Positions 1 through 10,290 of a stretch of DNA of 64,000 nucleotides are shown here, piece after piece; position 1 is the first letter of the stretch, and the number at the start of each line of letters is the position of its first letter. Source of the DNA: Leucocoprinus leucothites (lineage: Eukaryota > Basidiomycota > Agaricomycetes > Agaricales > Agaricaceae); NCBI GenBank assembly GCA_013368445.1, contig JAACJO010000034.1:124001-188000 (forward strand), in the 5' to 3' direction. Under the pieces are notes generated by a model. The model searched no databases and had not been told where the DNA came from. It worked only from the letters and a program-made list of their open reading frames with translations. Both the position numbers and the translations under genes were made by a program.

Positions 1-1149
1 AGGACACAGACCAACAAAGTCAAAAAAAGCATTGGAAGATTGTTGAAGATAATATTACCACATTTATCAAGTCTGGTGTCTAGCATTCAGAGGATGAAGA
101 TGTTCTTGTAAGTCACTAGTCCATAATCAGACTCACAATCCTCCTGACACAATCAGGGAAAACACAACAACCTCAATCATACAGCTATCCGTGAACTGTA
201 TATTGCATTTATTATAACCCAAACAACAACCCATTTCCCCTTGCTAGTTCATTTGTTCATGAGTTCTGTCATGAAGTCCCTGAGAAAGCAGTTGCAATTG
301 CTGCTTGTGCTGTAGGTTCTTGGATTTCTTGGATGTCTACATTACTGACATTCTACAGGTCCTTCATGCCCTATATGAATAGGAGAGTAGTGCCCAGTGC
401 ACTAAGCATTTTTCTAAGAAAAACTGTGAAGCTGATTACTGTAGTATTGCAGATTTGATAAAAAGGATCTGCACATCTCCAAATCCCTATCATCATGAAA
501 AATGGGATCAAATGAGGAGAGATTGGGCAGCAGAGGGCATATAAGTTTCCACTTTTTAATATTTCTTGAATCTGCATTTATTATCTATTTTAGGAAATAT
601 CTTGACTCTGATAGGCCAATCCATGCTATAAAGAGTGTGATTTGTCCTGGGTTTGATTTAGACTAGATTAGATAATAAATATGACTAATTTCACATTTTG
701 ATTGATATCTTAGCTACTATACATAAATACTAATATTTTTGAATAATATATATCCAATTTGTCAATGCATCTCAGTACTCTATAAATAGCACAATTGACA
801 ACCCTAGACTAGATCTGATGGTCTGTGACACTATTACATACTGTACAATTTCTATATCTAGACATTTGAGTGGGTTCTAGAAATTTATTAGCCTACAATC
901 AGCAACCCAGTTTGGACAGTAAGGGTCCTTTCAATCCATACAAGCACTCTTGGCAACCTAATCCCTGAACAACCCTTGGTATTCTAAAAATATATTGTAT
1001 TACAGAATAAGAGTTATGGGTTTCCTACATAGCAACTGAATTAGGCTATATAGCAAATCTATTCTTCATATATATCAAGTGAATTGCTACTAAATAGTGA
1101 ATGAATTGCTCTTTGTAGCTCTACTTGTCTTTACAGGCAATCTATATTT
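1..1149. other. AT-rich stretch, no gene recognised
   Basis: I see no reading frame with recognisable protein motifs, no terminal repeats and no RNA gene here. The sequence is CpG-poor like the decayed repeats that follow, and the longest frame (371-577, minus) looks like chance. Confidence 0.5.
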
Positions 1150-1262
1150 TATGCTGGCTCAATGACTAAGCAGGTAGATTAGTCAGGATTATCTAACAGC
1201 TTAGCTAATTATTGGTCAGCAATGGGCAGTAACTCTTGCTGCTGGGCCACTTCTGGTGTGTG
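1150..1262 (+). repeat. Short fragment of the long LTR-like repeat family
   Basis: The stretch reads like a diverged piece of the long LTR-like copies described below. The order gactaagcaggtagattagt, aattattggtcagcaatggg, then cagtaactcttgctgctggg parallels the reverse complement of roughly 5385-5460. It is too short to give boundaries. Confidence 0.35.
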
Positions 1263-1269
1263 AAAGTAA

Positions 1270-2165
1270 GTAATGGGGCCTTCCTGTAGAGATTGGATGT
1301 CACATGACATCATATCACCACCATCACACATCCTCTCTCTACTACTGATTAAGTCTCCTCCCTCTTCGACAACTCCTCATCTACTAACCGATATCCCACT
1401 ACCCTGGCAACAAACTGATCGTCAAACATAGCCGGCAACTATATCAAGACAACCCTGCAGATTTAACACTCAGTAGCTACCACTTACAGCCACTATCCCC
1501 CTCAACCTTCCCCTTTCCTCTTTCAATTCCACATGCCCCTTTCCTCTCTCCATTCTACACTTTCCTTTTATTACTCACTACGCATATTTCGCATTCAGCA
1601 TCTCCACTTCAATGCAACCGAGTTAGGATCTGTCATCCAACTGACAGAAGTCCGAATATTTAATGTTTGCTTTATATTCCCTTTTCCACTCCTCCTCTCG
1701 TTCTCCTTCTAAAAATCTAATAAAATCGTCACTCATGCTCCGGCTCAACCGCTATCGTTTCGTCTCATCGCCTAATGTAATAGTGTAGGTCTAAACGGCC
1801 ACATGGACCCTTCTCTCCACCTACTTCTCCACCACTAATATTCCTTAGAATTCGCTTTCCCTTACAAAATCTCGACAAATCGTCTCGTAAACTGCTCCTT
1901 CCTGCTCCCTATAGTCAGCTACAGCATTGTATATACTCGTAGAACCGTAGCTTTAAATACTACGATGTATTTCCCTTTTCTTGAGGGAAAATCTACCCCA
2001 TCTCTCTGACTCAGTTTAAGCTCTTAAGTTTGAGCTTCTCGATATTGTTCTCACTAAAACCAACTGTCTTCATTACAGTTTCACTCCTCAGGAACGTCTC
2101 ATATTGTCACACGAGCACTGAGTTATTATTTCGATTAAAATCTCATTAAAAACAATTAATAATCA
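1270..2165. other. Pyrimidine-rich block that keeps CpG, possible LTR or leader remnant
   Basis: From about 1370 to 2120 the sequence is C/T-rich and holds many CpG dinucleotides (for example around 1690-1790), unlike both neighbours. It has a TATA-like taaatac near 1953 and ends near 2109 in attgtcaca, which resembles an LTR end. No target duplication or protein was found, so the LTR reading is only a possibility. Confidence 0.3.
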
Positions 2166-2189
2166 AGCTATCTACTTGGGTCAGAACCA

Positions 2190-3330
2190 ATGACAGACGG
2201 ATGCTGTCATGCTTGCAAACACATCCGCACTCACCTATCCCACCTTCCCTTCATTCCCATGGTCCAAATGGCTGCCACCAGTGTTGAAACACTGGATGGA
2301 CATTGCATACTGGCCAGTGGTGGGTATTTTGCACACCTTCCAGTGATAAATTTGCATTTGAGAGGTGAAATGTGCATGCAAGTGGATGCTTAAACATGCA
2401 TCAAGCACAAGAAGCTTACTAATAGCTGGATCACAGCGTATCAATGGGCGCTTATTTACGCATCAGTCGCGAGAAAGTCATCAAAGGGATTCTATGCTGC
2501 ATGTGTATTATTAACCCACATATTGTATGAGATATTGTGTGTGCACATGGGTGCTTATGCATGGGAAACTAACTGAAATACACAAGTTGGGCATCACTAA
2601 ACACTCACAAGGAAGGGCTTGAAGTGCATGGGAAGGAGAGGGTCTTCATAAACATACTTGGAAATCATGATAGTTGTTTTGTCCATTGAGCACTCAGCTT
2701 GAAATTTAAGTAATTATGATAAATAGTTGCACTCCAGCTGCATACAACGTGCATGCACGGGCGCTTAAACGCTTGATGAGCATGAGAAATTAGATTAAAA
2801 GTGCCCACCACTGCACCATATGAACACAGGCATGGGCACATAAATCTACTTGGGCATGAAAAAACCAGTGACCTCACAAGCTAACTTAAATTTACATTGG
2901 AAGGCATGGACAAAAACAGAGCTCCTGCTTTGAATTTATTCCAGTTCAAAACTCAGGTTTAACATTGTGCACACACGAGCACTTAATTGTGTGATAAGCA
3001 CAGGAATCCAGGTGCTATAACAAAATAAACTTCACAAAGAATTAGATTTTGTGGTAGGTGCTTAAGCAATTGCTAAGTGTACAAATATAAATTAAAATAC
3101 ATACACACACTGTGCACATGGGCACTTGATGAGTTGGGCACAGGAAGGCCAGTGATCTCACAAATCCAGATTTATATAAAATCCCTCCCCCTGCTCCTGA
3201 GGCACAGGTGAAATCCATGCCGGGTGGATAACAGAGATTTGACTTAGAAATTATTGTGTTTTAAAATTTGGATTTAACACATCACTTCCTTCATGCCATA
3301 CAGATGGGTATTAAAACTTGTGTTAGGTGT
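2190..3330 (-). repeat. Long LTR-like repeat, copy 1
   Basis: This is a non-coding segment homologous to 26640-27760 in the same orientation and to about 5540-4290 in the opposite one. Shared landmarks are a tgctgccaccagtgttg-like start, a series of about seven 30-nt blocks of the form GGGCGCTTAA...GAGCAYGAGAA (near 2384, 2446, 2549, 2759, 2977, 3056 and 3119), and an end near 3195 with cctgaggcacaggtgaaatc followed by gggtggataacagag. I infer it is part of a long LTR. Strand is set so that copy 2, which precedes a gag leader, is sense. Boundaries are approximate. Confidence 0.5.
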
Positions 3331-3415
3331 GCTATAAACAGGGGGTAGTGTACTATGATGCTATATGACTATAGATATCTATATAGGACTCCCATAGCAG
3401 CTGCCAAATTTACTA

Positions 3416-3730
3416 ATCTAAAAATTACAGGTGAGTGATTTCTGAGCAAGGGGTGGGCCAGGGTTGGGCCAGGGGATGGGGCTGAAGGCCAGGGTTCTGG
3501 CTGCTGAAGGCAGGGTGTGAGGGTCTAGAGTCCTGCTTTCTATGGTCCAGGAGGTCTAAGGTGGTCAAGACAGGGTCCAAGTGGTCTAAACTAGCAGTGA
3601 GGTAACCAGGGTCCACCATAATGACTGGAGAGTGATTTCCGACTTTTGTAAGCTTAGTCAGAATTGGTCAGACTGAGTCAGGATTGGTAAGGAAAGCACA
3701 GGATTTGTCAGAGCTGACTAATTATGACAA
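3416..3730 (-). repeat. Arm of an inverted repeat (partner about 5455-5713)
   Basis: From tctaaaaattac at 3418 to gtaagcttagtcag at about 3660, the sequence matches the reverse complement of 5713-5475. The match includes the words gctgaaggcagggt, ctttctatggtcc and aactagcagtgaggtaacca. It is a piece of the same long LTR-like family and lies in inverted orientation to copy 2, with about 1.7 kb between the arms. Confidence 0.6.
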
Positions 3731-4249
3731 AGCAATGGGCTGTTATATTGTGTTTCCATGGTATACTCATAGTCTACATTCCTGTACCTTGCTTGTTTGC
3801 CCCCAATACCACTATGCTTACCTTGTATCAAGCCCCTTCAACAAACTCTAAAGAAAAAAAGCACACAATTGTCTACCCAGCATGGACTTCACCCATGCCT
3901 TGAAAGGTTTCTCAAATATGTTACCAGACTTAGTAAATATTCTTGTACTTGAATTTTATCTTAGGTTTAGCAAACATTCTTTGTAATCTATTTTCTCTGC
4001 CTGGTGTTCAATTCAGTTATGCATTCTGCATTGTATCTGATCTCTACTCTTCCTCACTCTTGTCCTCCTCATCTAATACTCAGGTCATGCAGTGGTTAAG
4101 GCTGAGATGTGAGTCAACTGTCAACAGCCAGCTCAGCTATCCAGTTGACATCAGCATCTCCTACATCAATTATTTCAGACATTGGAAGTTCAATAAGTTC
4201 ACCCTCAGCTCTTGACTTAGATATCTATATACATTATCAAGTTTCTACC
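3731..4249. other. No gene recognised
   Basis: This is AT-rich sequence between the inverted-repeat arm and long LTR-like copy 2. A 90-codon open frame at 3943-4215 has no motif I recognise, and I treat it as chance. Confidence 0.4.
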
Positions 4250-4359
4250 TTCAGATATCAATATTAATTTCCCAGTCATGTTTAAATTACAGCTGATCTC
4301 CCTGGACTGAGTGAGTGAGGGACTTTAATTCCACCCAGAAGGATCAGCTATAAGCCAGA

Positions 4360-5215
4360 TTCTTGCACTTGTCACATATTTAAGCACCCATTCATGCACA
4401 ATATCAGTACACCTCAGCTATAATAGTTCTGCCAGGTTTGAGCCAGCTGACTGTAATATATTTATTCAGCCTGAGTTGAGGCCAGCCTTCTCTCAGCTAT
4501 TAGCTGTGGCTTTCCTGGACTCAGAAGCCATCTCAGAGTTAGTGCCAGCCATGGCCTATGAGCCAGATTCTCGCGCTTGTCGCACAAATAAGCGCCCGTT
4601 CATGCGCAGCATACTCAGCTATCTAGTTCTGAGCTACTTCCCTATATAATATATTTATTTAGCCTGGGCTGAGCACAGACTGGACACCCTTCTCTCAGCT
4701 ATCAGCTCTGAAATTCCTACACTCCCCCAGAGCTCCCTGCTATAAGGTAGTCCCAGCCATCATTCACATTCTCGCGCTTGTCGCATAAAAAAGCGCCCAT
4801 CTACACACAACATAAACACATCTCAGCTACCCAGCTCTGAGGCAGTTTCCCATAATATATTTACTTAACATTGGTTGAGGACAGCCTTCTCTCAGCTATC
4901 AGCTCTGGCAGTGTGACATCAAGCAGCCACTGGGAGGTCTCTTGCACTCAAATTCACTCCAGAACTTCCAGCTATAAGGTAGCACCAGCCATCATTCACA
5001 TTCTCACGCTTGTCGCATATTTAAGCGCCCGTTTGCACGCAACCTGAGCACACCTCAGCTATGGTAGTTCTGCTGGTTCTCTATAATATATTTATTCACC
5101 CCTCTCTCAGCTATCAGCTCTGGCTCTCCTACACCCCAGAGCTCCTGGCTATGAGCCAGGCATCATGTAGGTTCTCGCGCTTGTCGTACAATTAAGCGCC
5201 CGTTCACGCGCGCAA
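4360..5215 (+). repeat. Tandem array of about 200-bp units with a GCGCTT...AAGCGC hairpin word
   Basis: Five diverged units start near 4360, 4568, 4769, 5001 and 5172, with spacings of about 208, 201, 232 and 171 bp. Each begins with a word like TTCTCGCGCTTGTCGC, then a short A/T spacer and AAGCGCCC. GCGCTT and AAGCGC can pair as a 6-bp stem. Between them recur aatatatttatt and ttctctcagctatcagctctg. No protein is encoded. The same word occurs in copies 1 and 3 with less regular spacing. Confidence 0.75.
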
Positions 5216-5454
5216 GCCTAAGCCATCCCACCTCTCAGCTAGTTTCCCATGCTAAAACACGCCTTTAAGCACTGGAAAGCATGCACAATGCTCACCAGAG
5301 GCCAGCCAACACCCTCAGTGATGCTCATCAACACTGGCATCAGCCATCAGCCAGCTGTGATGAACCCATCAGCTGCTTTCCCACACCTAGGAGGCACAGC
5401 AGTAAAATTACTGCCCATGGATGCTGACCAATTACTTACTAATCATTAGTCAGC

Positions 5455-5713
5455 CAGACAAAAGCTGACATAATGCTGACCAACTCTGACTAAGCTTACA
5501 AACATCGGAAATTGCTCTCCAGTAATTATCAGGGACCCTGGTTACCTCACTGCTAGTTTAGCCCAATCAGTACCTTACTTAGACCAATCAAACCCTGCTA
5601 GACCTCCCGGACCATAGAAAGTTGGACCCTACCCTGCCTTCAGCAGCAGGCCCCTGGCCTTTGGCCCTCCCCCCCTGACCTACCCCTCGCTTAGAAATTG
5701 CTTGCCAGTAATT
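5455..5713 (+). repeat. Second arm of the inverted repeat
   Basis: This arm is the reverse-complement partner of 3416-3730. Both arms carry the words gtaagcttagtcag, gaggtaaccagggtcc and tctaaaaattac in the same order once one arm is inverted. Confidence 0.6.
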
Positions 5714-5869
5714 TTTAGATAGTCTTGTAACTAGATAGTTTATTAGACTCTCTTGAATCAAACTTTACTCCTATCAAGTTTACTCATTCACCTGAGTTTC
5801 CCTGGTGTGACACAACTGGTCCCCCTCTCATACCACATATTTTTTATAGTTACAAAGTTTCATTTCACC

Positions 5870-6255
5870 CTAACAAGGCACTGCTAACTCTTATCTCTCT
5901 CTTGTCAACATGACTGACCCCTAGATGCCCCCTGGTCTGATCAACCCAGAAGTCTGCCATCAACAACCATTGACACCAGCCTGCTCACCTCTCAGCAATC
6001 CCCTATTGTATCCCTGGTATGGCCACTAGTGGATACAACCTCTGCAGTTGCAAGACTGCACCAGAAAAACCTCCTGGTGAGGAAGGTGGAGGTAAGTCAC
6101 CTCATACAGTTCTAGGTTCTGACACAATGTCTACAGGTAACACTGTGGATGATGTGGCGACTCCAGCTGTCCCTGCTAAGTCTGTGGAGTCTGTAGTGAA
6201 ACCAGTAGCCAGTAAAGATTCCTACAATCCATTGCCATTGACCCCCAGTCCATAG
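5870..6255 (+). pseudogene. Degraded retroelement gag N-terminus (leader)
   Basis: Downstream of the LTR-like end near 5820 there is a frame starting ATG at 6019 (MATSGYNLCSCKTAPEKPP), with P/A/V-rich low-complexity sequence after it. An earlier ATG frame at 5910 is broken by a stop. N-termini of this kind, short and basic then low-complexity, are usual for fungal retrotransposon gag proteins, and the position right after an LTR fits. No capsid or zinc knuckle follows because repeat R begins at about 6257. The identification is by position and style only. Confidence 0.3.
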
Positions 6256-6256
6256 G

Positions 6257-8060
6257 TAGTCAAGCTACACTGTATTGTCTGAGATGGTACAGTGAAGGCA
6301 TACAATGTATCATCTTAGACAGTGCTAGCAGGTCTGCTGGACTGCCTACACTATAGCAGCCATTATGTGGGGGCTGTATGGGGCTTCACTGGCACAGTAT
6401 GAAATGGTGCTAGCAGGCCCACTGGACTGGCCATACTACAGCAGCAGCCTGTGTGGCCTTTGCTGGCACACTACAAATACATTCAGCAAACAGTGTTATG
6501 GCCCAAATGGTATTAACTGTGAAATCATTAATTTTGGTGATATATTCAAGATATTGGGTGACTGTATACACATTAAAGAACCCTACTACAAGACCCTAGT
6601 GTAACAAACACTTTTGCAAAAGCACAGCACATTCATGAAATGACCAATAATGATCAGAGCAACAAGAGGCTATAGGATGACATTGAGACTTAGCAAATGC
6701 AGTTGGGATGTACACCCTATGACCCTTTGTGATCTCAGCCTGTAACCTGGGTATTGATCCAGTCAAAAGTCATTCTTGAAAGAACAATCACAGTGATGAG
6801 CAAGGGTAAGCATACCTTCACAAAAGGATGCATCAGCACTTAAACCCCAAGGAAAACCCAGAGATACTCCTATTGGACAACCTTTCAATAAACTCCTTTT
6901 ATTACCAACAATGTGTATGTGTCATCCATGTAATTACTCCTTTAGTACTTTCATGAAACCAATATAAACCTTTCTCAAGTATATAGTCTAGCAAGGAATC
7001 TCACCTGCTAAGGCTATGCTTAGAGACTGTCCCACACAACATATCTGAGTGAGTAGTAAAAAGTGTATTGAGTGTCCTTCAGTCATAGACTATTAAAGAA
7101 TTGGAAAACACCTTTCAAGAAGAACATTACTGTGAGATTCATATAAGTTCAGAGTGTGAAGAAGTCCAGAAAAGACTTATAAGCTGTATATTGCATCTAG
7201 TATCCAGGAGTGGTGCTAGTCAGTATCAGTTGTATTGTGATAGTGCCAAGTGTTAGCAAAAGTGATGATTTGTGAATACTGGTCTATTACACTTCTGTAT
7301 TCTAAGGGACTTGTAGTTATGCAGCATTACATAACAAGGATTGTCAAGTACCTTTCACAAACTGGTCATTCCAGTACAAAACCAGTCTACAGACAACTTC
7401 TATTATCTATCATTATCAACCTTTGCACTTTTGTAAAACACCCTTCTTTATTGATTAACCTCCTACAAACTCGTATTGAGTTTAGGAGTGTTGATTGTTA
7501 TTGTTATTAATGTTACCTATCATTCGCTATCTAACTACATTCCCTTTATTACCTTAACAATCTCATTTCTGCCTCTTCAATGGCTCATTGGGGTAGCACA
7601 CTGGCATGGATAATTTGTGAATGTGCCATGGCTACTGGAACACATGAGACTAAATGGAGCATAAATTTAGGATAATCACTGGTAAATGCATTAAAAAGAT
7701 GACAGGCAATGTGACAAAAAAATCAAAACAGTGAACAGGGGCAAAGGAGTAATTTGGTAAAAGGTGCTGGAGAGAACTACCAACAGAGATGCTGAAATAA
7801 TGTGTCAGTAATGGCAGGGAAGTACCTAATAGAGGGATAGTACAGGGAATATGCTAGAATAGAAAGACCAGGAGAAACATGCAGAACAAAGACCAGTGAC
7901 ATGCATGCCCAGCTCCTTTGGTAAGGGTGCTGGTTAGCTACCAGGCAGGTAAATTGGAAGTGCATGAACAAATAGAACATTGGAGATACCAACAGAGCAA
8001 TGAAGGTGTAAATTTGCATGAACAGGGGACAAAATTGCCATTATTAAATGTGCTGATGTA
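6257..8060 (+). repeat. Dispersed repeat R, copy 1 (interrupted by X at 6494-7580)
   Basis: Segments 6257-6493 and 7581-8060 match, in order and inverted, the sequence 20895-20217 and then 18624-18430. Shared words include gtcaagctacactgtattgt, cattatgtgggggctgtatg and ttggggtagcacac. In the other copy the two halves are contiguous near 20650, so X is a later insertion here. No reading frame in R gives a recognisable protein. Confidence 0.7.
6494..7580 (+). mobile_element. Solo-LTR-like element X, copy 1
   Basis: The segment starts TGTTATGGCCC and ends near CTCTTCAA. It is homologous over its whole length to the reverse complement of 39411-39222 plus 31020-29828 (copy 2, 1378 bp). Copy 1 is shorter because about 290 bp present at 30600-30900 are missing. 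An empty site exists in repeat R copy 2 near 20650. There is no coding capacity, and the TG...CA-like termini suggest a solo LTR. A clean 5-bp target duplication could not be demonstrated, since the flanks are too mutated. Confidence 0.6.
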
Positions 8061-8079
8061 AGGTTAATGGGAATTTCAG

Positions 8080-8940
8080 ACATATATTTTGGGTATATAC
8101 ATCAAATGATTGTTATATTAAGGTCCCCTAAGGTTGTTGGGAAGAACTAGAGGTACTTGCATTCTATGCATGACCTTCATTAATGGTGAGAATATTTTGC
8201 ATGACACTGGCTTGACAATGACATTGATATTGGCACATAGGTTTTGAATATCAGAACTGGTGTTCTTGATGGCACAGAGCTTCTTTGTTTTAGCATGATA
8301 CAAGTGATGGACCACATCTTTATAGCTAAGCCCATGAAGCTGCTAAAGTGCCAAAATATTGGCATGTAAAGGAAGTATTTCTTGTGTGGTTAGGCCCTGA
8401 AAGAAGCAAACATCAGACAAAGGTAGCATTTTTTTTGATCTTCAGTTGTGTACTGACACAGGGGGTGCCATAATTTTCCTGGCATCAATTATTGCAGTTG
8501 GTAATGATTCCATAGATTGTTTCTAGTGAAATACAGGGATTCATCAACATACTAGAAATACATGATGTGTGCTTGACTTAGGTAGTGAAATGCAAGCTCA
8601 TGGCAAAAATGCACAAACAACTATGCTGGAGGTGACATGAGCCCCAATGTTGGCATATGAATGCCATATGCTGTGGAAACCCAACAATAAAAAGAAAAAA
8701 AGACATACCCCACTGGATGCATTGCAAACACTTGGTAAATACTTGTGCATAGCTTGCACCAATGCAACATTGGTTGCATCCTTCAGGAATGTGGAGACAA
8801 TAAAATATTCTCCATTAGGTGTCTTGTCCAGGGAAAAAGCAGTCAGTGTCTCAGCATCTAGTAGTTCAAAATTGTTGTATATGATATTTATTTTGGGTTG
8901 GAGATGGTGGAATAGAGGAAGCATTGATGATCTGGACATG
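8080..8940 (-). pseudogene. Unidentified degraded coding remnant
   Basis: On the minus strand, 8315-8118 reads SYKDVVHHLYHAKTKKL and ends PLVLPNNLRGP. Frame 8939-8598 reads LTAFSLDKTPNGEYFIVSTF and then DATNVALVQAMHKYLPSV, after which a GTATGT donor-like site interrupts it. The even amino-acid mix suggests real former coding sequence rather than chance. I do not recognise the protein. It may belong to a transposon, given the surroundings. Confidence 0.35.
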
Positions 8941-8964
8941 ATGCCCAGTAAAGGTTAGGTGGGA

Positions 8965-9286
8965 TGTCACATGAGTGAAAATCAGAGTCACAGTACAAAT
9001 ATAACAGGTGCTATGATGCCTGTTATACACAGCCTAGATACACAGCCTCACATAGCATTATTCAGCCATTGTCATTTTCTTAGTCACCCCCCTAGTCAGT
9101 ATGACTCCTTGCTTACCCATCCATTTCTATTCTTAGACTCTTATGACTCATTCCCCTAGTATATATGTAAACCTTGTAGCTACACTGTAGTACCTTACAT
9201 GTTCTTCTTCCCTTTGCTCTCTCATTGCTCTCAAGTCTTTACACACTTGTCACAGCCTGAGTTCCAGTTTATGTCATAACAATGCT
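8965..9286 (+). repeat. LTR-like segment related to the Ty3-C LTR
   Basis: The last part (9156-9286) parallels the 3' part of the Ty3-C 5' LTR: ccctagtatatat, a pyrimidine stretch, ctctcaagtcttt, then cctgagttcc and a terminal gtcataaca. A TATA-like tatatatg lies at 9160. Unlike Ty3-C, the sequence after the end (atgctgacattg) is not complementary to the expected start site. The 5' boundary is uncertain. Confidence 0.5.
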
Positions 9287-10290
9287 GACATTGAAATGTT
9301 GAATATGCTCTGCCTCTTCCACTACTCCAGTACCAACAACCACAATGACCACCAGCACCACCACCTCCATTGCCAAATGCTTATTGATTATGGAAACTGA
9401 ATTTCAGCATACAATAAATAACAAGACAACCCTGAAAGTAATGAAGGGAGATGGAAGGAACTTGTGAGTGGTGATTCCATATCTTAAATTCATTACTGTA
9501 CTGAGGCACATTGATTTTCAGCTTGACTTATTTCAACATTCACAAAGTGAATGTGCTAACATGAAGACAGCATTTGACAAACATCAATACTTAATGGCAT
9601 TGATTTTGGACTATTTAAAGGGTTGGAAAGACCCACATTTTGTACATCAGCACAAAGAAGTGTTGGCCAAACATGACAACCAGGTGTGGAAAGCAAATGA
9701 TTACCATGTGTTAATGAGCCCATTTTCCTCCAGCAAAATGCTGACATCCCAAGTACAGGTGCCTGGTCCAGGGTACAGGAACCATTAGTCTCTGGGGCCA
9801 ACACACTCAGTGTGGTTACAGGAAGAAATCACATACTGGTTGGCACCCATGGGTTGCTTGTGGCCACAGATCAGCAGCTGGGCCTAGTAAAGCCACCAAC
9901 TGAGTTGACATTGCAACAACAGGTCAGCATGAGTCAAGGACTACCACTGAGGCCTTGACTAAGGCCAAAACCAAAACCTGCTGCCAAATCTCCCATTTTA
10001 CCTGCCAATTCCTCCCATGTAACCTCAGCACAAACTTTCATAGCCATACACACACTAGTGTGGGCATGTACACCAGCACCAGTACACACACCACCTACAC
10101 AATACAGACACCTGCCAGCACCACAGTTGGCCAATATATCATCAGTCACACCAGTGGAACCTTGACAGCCAAAACGAGCAACTACCAAAAAGCCTCTTAT
10201 TCTACCTGATAGTCTTGTGGATGACATCAATTCCAGTAATAGCCTAGGCCAGAGTCATCACTAGTACCAGCACCACATGGAATTTGAAAC
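9287..10290 (+). other. Unidentified remnant with possible coding pieces
   Basis: The sequence following the LTR-like end has a possible exon near 9390-9460 with a GTGAGT donor, then a frame 9468-9788 that reads FQHSQSECANMKTAFDKHQ and KDPHFVHQHKEVLAKHDNQV. These look like former coding sequence but match no family I know. The stretch 9790-10290 holds no convincing frame. Confidence 0.3.

Larger units (their letters stand above)
4250..5820 (+). repeat. Long LTR-like repeat, copy 2, upstream of a gag leader
   Basis: This is the inverted homologue of copies 1 and 3. It contains the tandem array at 4360-5215 and ends near 5820 in ctggtgtgaca, a plausible LTR end (CA-3'). It is followed by a leader and a degraded gag start on the same strand. 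I infer a 5' LTR of an otherwise lost element. The left boundary is a guess. Confidence 0.4.

Noticed and set aside
371..577. 68-codon frame on the minus strand
   Set aside because: No motif, no codon-use signal and no neighbours that would suggest a gene.
4360..5215. CRISPR-like array
   Set aside because: Spacers are about 160 bp and homologous to each other, and the context is eukaryotic. It is a diverged tandem repeat.
3416..5713. A DNA transposon with long TIRs at 3416-3730 and 5455-5713
   Set aside because: No target duplication and no transposase lie between the arms. One arm belongs to a longer LTR-like copy with further homology inside, so chance inversion of two LTR pieces fits better.
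9287..9300. A fourth self-priming site after the LTR-like end at 9286
   Set aside because: atgctgac has no exact complement at the expected start site 33 nt after the TATA box; the nearest match lies upstream of the TATA.
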